Below, piece after piece: positions 59,101 through 64,000 of a DNA stretch of 64,000 nucleotides. Both the position numbers and the translations under genes were made by a program. The notes beneath the pieces are model-generated. The model saw nothing but the letters and a program-made list of their open reading frames with translations. It was not told where the DNA came from and did no database searches. Source of the stretch: Aphanomyces cochlioides. Its lineage: Eukaryota > Oomycota > Saprolegniomycetes > Saprolegniales > Verrucalvaceae. Position 1 is the first letter of the stretch; every line of letters starts with the position of its first letter. The stretch covers positions 452,175-516,174 of the forward strand of contig JAHQRK010000035.1 in the NCBI GenBank assembly GCA_019828595.1, in the 5' to 3' direction.

Positions 59101-62100
59101 ACGACCAAGCACCAACTTGGTCCGAAATCAACACGCGAGAGTCCCAAGCATACCCACAAACTGCATCTCGATGCCACTTTTTCTCCACTTGGTACACACG
59201 TGCCACATGCACATCTCGACCCCATCGAGACACCCACTCGCCACGTCTGGCATGTTTGAAAGGTGTCATGCTCGTGTGGTGGACGACCAAGCACCAACTT
59301 GGTCCGAAAATCAACACGCGAGAGTCCCAAGCATACCCCACAAACTGCATCTCGATGCCACTTTTTCTCCACTTGGTACACACGTGCCACATGCACATCT
59401 CGACCCCATCGAGACACCCACTCGCCACGTCTGGCATGTTTGAAAGGTGTCATGCTCGTGTGGTGGACGACCAAGCACCAACTTGGTCCAAAATCAACAC
59501 GCGAGAGTCCCAAGCATACCCCACAAACTGCATCTCGATGCCACTTTTTCTCCACTTGGTACACACGTGCCACATGCACATCTCGACCCCATCGAGACAC
59601 CCACTCGCCACGTCTGGCATGTTTGAAAGGTGTCATGCTCGTGTGGTGGACGACCAAGCACCAACTTGGTCCGAAATCAACACGCGAGAGTCCCAAGCAT
59701 ACCCCACAAACTGCATCTCGATGCCACTTTTTTCTCCACTTGGTACACACGTGCCACATGCACATCTCGACCCCATCGAGACACCCACTCGCCACGTCTG
59801 GCATGTTTGAAAGGTGTCATGCTCGTGTGGTGGACGACCAAGCACCAACTTGGTCCGAAATCAACACGCGAGAGTCCCAAGCATACCCCACAAACTGCAT
59901 CTCGATGCCACTTTTTTCTCCACTTGGTACACACGTGCCACATGCACATCTCGACCCCATCGAGACACCCACTCGCCACGTCTGGCATGTTTGAAAGGTG
60001 TCATGCTCGTGTGGTGGACGACCAAGCACCAACTTGGTCCGAAATCAACACGCGAGAGTCCCAAGCATACCCCACAAACTGCATCTCGATGCCACTTTTT
60101 TACTCCACTTGGTACACACGTGCCACATGCACATCTCGACCCCATCGAGACACCCACTCGCCACGTCTGGCATGTTTGAAAGGTGTCATGCTCGTGTGGT
60201 GGACGACCAAGCACCAACTTGGTCCGAAATCAACACGCGAGAGTCCCCAAGCAGTACCACAAACTGCATCTCGATGCCACTTTTTCTCCACTTGGTACAC
60301 ACGTGCCACATGCACATCTCGACCCCATCGAGACACCCACTCGCCACGTCTGGCATGTTTGAAAGGTGTCATGCTCGTGTGGTGGACGACCAAGCACCAA
60401 CTTGGTCCGAAATCAACACGCGAGAGTCCCAAGCATACCCCACAAACTGCATCTCGATGCCACTTTTTCTCCACTTGGTACACACGTGCCACATGCACAT
60501 CTCGACCCCATCGAGACACCCACTCGCCACGTCTGGCATGTTTGAAAGGTGTCATGCTCGTGTGGTGGACGACCAAGCACCAACTTGGTCCAAAATCAAC
60601 ACGCGAGAGTCCCAAGCATACCCCACAAACTGCATCTCGATGCCACTTTTTCTCCACTTGGTACACACGTGCCACATGCACATCTCGACCCCATCCAATA
60701 CCCACTCGCCACGTCTGGCATGTTTGAAAGGTGTCATGCTCGTGTGGTGGACGACCAAGCACCAACTTGGTCCGAAATCAACACGCGAGAGTCCAAGCAT
60801 CCCCACAAACTGCATCTCGATGCCACTTTTTCTCCACTTGGTACACACGTGCCACATGCACATCTCGACCCCATCGAGACACCCACTCGCCACGTCTTGG
60901 CATGTTTGAAAGGTGTCATGCTCGTGTGGTGGGACCAAGCACCAACTTGGTCGGAAATTAACACGCGAGAGTCCCAAGCATACCCCACAAACTGCATCTC
61001 GATGCCACTTTTTCTCCACTTGGTACACACGTGCCACATGCACATCTCGACCCCATCGAGACACCCACTCGCCACGTCTGGCATGTTTGAAAGGTGTCAT
61101 GCTCGTGTGGTGGACGACCAAGCACCAACTTGGTCCGAAATCAACACGCGAGAGTCCCAAGCATACCCCACAAACTGCATCTCGATGCCACTTTTTCTCC
61201 ACTTGGTACACACGTGCCACATGCACATCTCGACCCCATTGAGACACCCACTCGCCACGTCTGGGCATGTTTGAAAGGTGTCATGCTCGTGTGGTGGACG
61301 ACCAAGCACCAACTTGGTCCGAAATCAACACGCGAGAGTCCCAAGCATACCCCACAAACTGCATCTCGATGCCACTTTTTCTCCACTTGGTACACACGTG
61401 CCACATGCACATCTCGACCCCAAGGAACACCCACTCGCCACGTCTGGCATGTTTGAAAGGTGTCATGCTCGTGTGGTGGACGACCAAGCACCAACTTGGT
61501 CCGAAATCAACACGCGAGAGTCCCAAGCATACCCCACAAACTGCATCTCGATGCCACTTTTTCTCCACTTGGTACACACGTGCCACATGCATATCTCGAC
61601 CCCATCTAGATACCCACTCGCCACGTCTGGCATGTTTGAAAGGTGTCATGCTCGTGTGGTGGACGACCAGCACCAACTTGGTCCGAAATCAACACGCGAG
61701 AGTCCCAAGCATACCACAAACTGCATCTCGATGCCACTTTTTCTTCCCACTTGGGTACACACGTGCCACATGCACATCTCGACCCCATCGAGACACCCAC
61801 TCGCCACGTCTGGCATGTTTGAAAGGTGTCATGCCTCGTGCATCAACGACCAAGCACCAACTTGGTCCGAAATCAACACGCGAGAGTCCAAGCATACCCC
61901 ACAAACTGCATCTCGATGCCACTTTTTCTCCACTTGGTACACACGTGCCACATGCACATCTCGACCCCATCGAGACGCCCACTCGCCACGTCTGGCATGT
62001 TTGAAAGGTGTCATGCTCGTGTGGTGGACGACCAAGCACCAACTTGGTCCGAAATCAACACGCCAGAGTCCCAAGCATACCCCACAAACTGCATCTCGAT

Positions 62101-64000
62101 GCCACTTTTTTCCACTTGGTACACACGTGCCACATGCACATCTCGACCCCATCGAGACACCCACTCGCCACGTCTGGCATGTTTGAAAGGTGTCCTGCTC
62201 GTGGTGGACGACCAAGCACCAACTTGGTCCGAATGTCAACATGGAATAGTCCCAAGCATACCCCACAAACTGCATCTCGATGCCACTTTTTCTCCACTAA
62301 TCCCATGTGCCACATGCATATCTCGAACCATCGAGATACCCACTGCGCCACGTCTGGCATGTTTGAAAGGTGTCATGCTCGTGTGGTGGACGACCAAGCA
62401 CCAACTTGGTCCGAAATCAACACGCGAGAGTCCCAAGCATACCCCACAAACTGCATCTCGATGCCACTTTTTCTCCACTTGGTACACACGTGCCACATGC
62501 ACATCTCGACCCCATCGAGAACCCACTGCGCCACATCTTCGGCATGTTTGAAAGGTGTCATGCTCGTGTGGTGGACGACCAAGCACCATAAACTTGGTCC
62601 GAAATCAACACGCGATAGTCCCAAGCATACCCCACAAACTGCATCTCGATGCCACTTTTTCTCCACTTGGTACCCGTTGCCACATGCACATCTCGACCCC
62701 ATCGAGATACCCACTCGCCACGTCTGGCATGTTTGAAAGGTGTCATGCTCGTGTGGTGGACGACCAAAGCACCAACTTGGTCCGAAATCAACGCGCGAGA
62801 GTCCCAAGCATACCCACAAACTCATCTCGATGCCACTTTCTCCTCCACTTGGTACACACGTGCCACATGCACATCTCGACCCCATCGAGATACCCACTCG
62901 CCACGTCTGGCATGTTTGAAAGGTGTCATGCTCGTGTGGTGGACGACCAACACCAGACTTGGTCCGAAATCAACACGCGAGAGTCCCAAGCATACCCCAC
63001 AAACTGCATCTCGATGCCACTTTTCTCCACTTGGTACCCACGTGCCACATGCACATCTCGACCCCATCGAGATACCCACTCGCCACGTCTGGCATGTTTT
63101 GAAAGGTGTCATGCTCGTGTGGTGGACGACCAAGCACCAACTTGGTCCGAAATCAACACGCGAGAGTCCCAAGCATACCACAAACTGCATCTCGATGCCG
63201 CTTTTTCCACTTGGTACCCACGTGCCACATGCACATCTCGACCCCATCGAGACACCCACTGGCCACGTCTGGCATGTTTGAAAGGTGTCATGCTCGTGTG
63301 GTGGACGACCAAGCACCAACTTGGTCCAAAATCAACACGCGAGAGTCCCAAGCATACCCACAAACTGCATCTCGATGCCACTTTTTCTCCACTTGGTACA
63401 CACGTGCCACATGCACATCTCGACCCCATCGAGACACCCACTGCGCCACGTCTGGCATGTTTGAAAGGTGTCATGCTCGTGTGGTGGACGACCAAGCACC
63501 AACTTGGTCCGAAATCAACACGCGAGAGTCCCGAGCATACCCCACAAACTGCATCTCGATGCCACTTTTTCTCCACTTGGTACACACGTGTCACATGCAT
63601 ATCTCGACCCCATCGGAGACGCCCACTCGCCACGTCTGGCATGTTTGAAAGGTGTCATGCTCGTGTGGGGACGACCAAGCACCAACTTGGTCCGGAAATC
63701 AACACGCGAGAGTCCCAAGCATACCCCACAAACTGCATCTCGATGCCACTTTTTTCTCCACTTGGTACACACGTGCCACATGCACATCTCGACCCCATCG
63801 AGACACCCACTCGCCACGTCTGGCATGTTTGAAAGGTGTCATGCTCGTGTGGTGGACGACCAAGCACCAACTTGGTCCGGAAATCGACACGCGAGAGTCC
63901 CAAGCATACCCCACAAACTGCATCTCGATGCCACTTTTTCTCCACTTGGTACACACGTGCCACATGCACATCTCGACCCCATCGAGACACCCACTCGCCC
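41175..64000 (-). repeat. 183-bp satellite array, reverse orientation (about 125 copies)
   Basis: The same monomer as in the forward array, reverse-complemented, running to the window end. Up to 57.65 kb every unit is exactly 183 bp. Sparse variants include CAAACTACATC for CAAACTGCATC at 43607, 44888, 45254 and 47084, a three-change monomer near 45104-45120, and AGTCCCGAGC near 54934. From about 57.66 kb single-base length changes appear, mostly in homopolymers at first, and after about 60 kb also other indels and substitutions in nearly every unit. The array is longer than the window. Confidence 0.98.

Noticed and set aside
35508..64000. Open frames of hundreds to 5,929 codons on both strands
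   Set aside because: They arise from a 183-bp tandem repeat with stop-free frames on both strands; opposite-strand frames are equally long, so there is no coding signal.
41175..64000. CRISPR-like regular repeats
   Set aside because: There are no unique spacers; units are contiguous 183-bp satellite monomers in a eukaryote.

Overview
The window looks like a nuclear contig from an oomycete, most likely a saprolegnialean such as Aphanomyces. This is inferred from intron-rich protein genes with very small GT-AG introns (about 39-58 bp), tight packing with overlapping 3' ends, and a mix of Crypton-like, IS5/Harbinger-like, copia and LINE elements. No prokaryotic features are present.

Region 1 (1-15.74 kb) is a compact, fairly GC-rich gene block. 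It holds the 3' part of an APH-fold small-molecule kinase; a 1,703-aa deubiquitinase (PX, EF-hand-like, DUSP and USP domains, prenylation-type C terminus) that resembles USP32; a 13-exon mitochondrial-type OSGEPL1/Qri7 tRNA t6A enzyme; a convergent EF-hand protein; a divergent 1,005-aa protein with a degenerate GIY-YIG-like domain, about 18 IQ motifs, a B-box-like zinc finger and two WW domains; and a convergent coiled-coil protein with five zinc ribbons. I worked out exon structures by closing the reading frame across each intron.

Region 2 (15.74-28.7 kb) is an AT-rich graveyard of mobile DNA. It contains a tyrosine-recombinase (Crypton-like) pseudogene whose stop codon sits at the expected catalytic arginine, a minisatellite, a probable MITE, a second recombinase scrap, a 3.0-kb DNA transposon with about 30-bp inverted repeats and a DDE transposase carrying one stop and one frameshift, and a decayed Ty1/copia element with gag, integrase, RT and RNase H remnants.

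Region 3 (28.5-64 kb) is dominated by a 183-bp satellite. Diverged monomers (28.7-29.2 kb) are followed by a non-LTR retrotransposon (29.2-35.7 kb, minus strand) with two long open ORFs, then about 30 monomers in one orientation (35.69-41.17 kb), a sharp inversion point, and about 125 monomers in the other orientation up to the window end. The array is about 44% of the window. It is almost perfectly homogeneous until about 57.6 kb, after which indels accumulate steadily. Because 183 is a multiple of 3 and three of six frames lack stops, the array yields open frames of thousands of codons that should not be annotated as genes. The main leads are the inverted satellite array and its junctions, an exact 58-bp satellite fragment lodged inside the copia RNase H region, and two unusual domain architectures (PX-USP32-like and GIY-YIG/IQ/WW).
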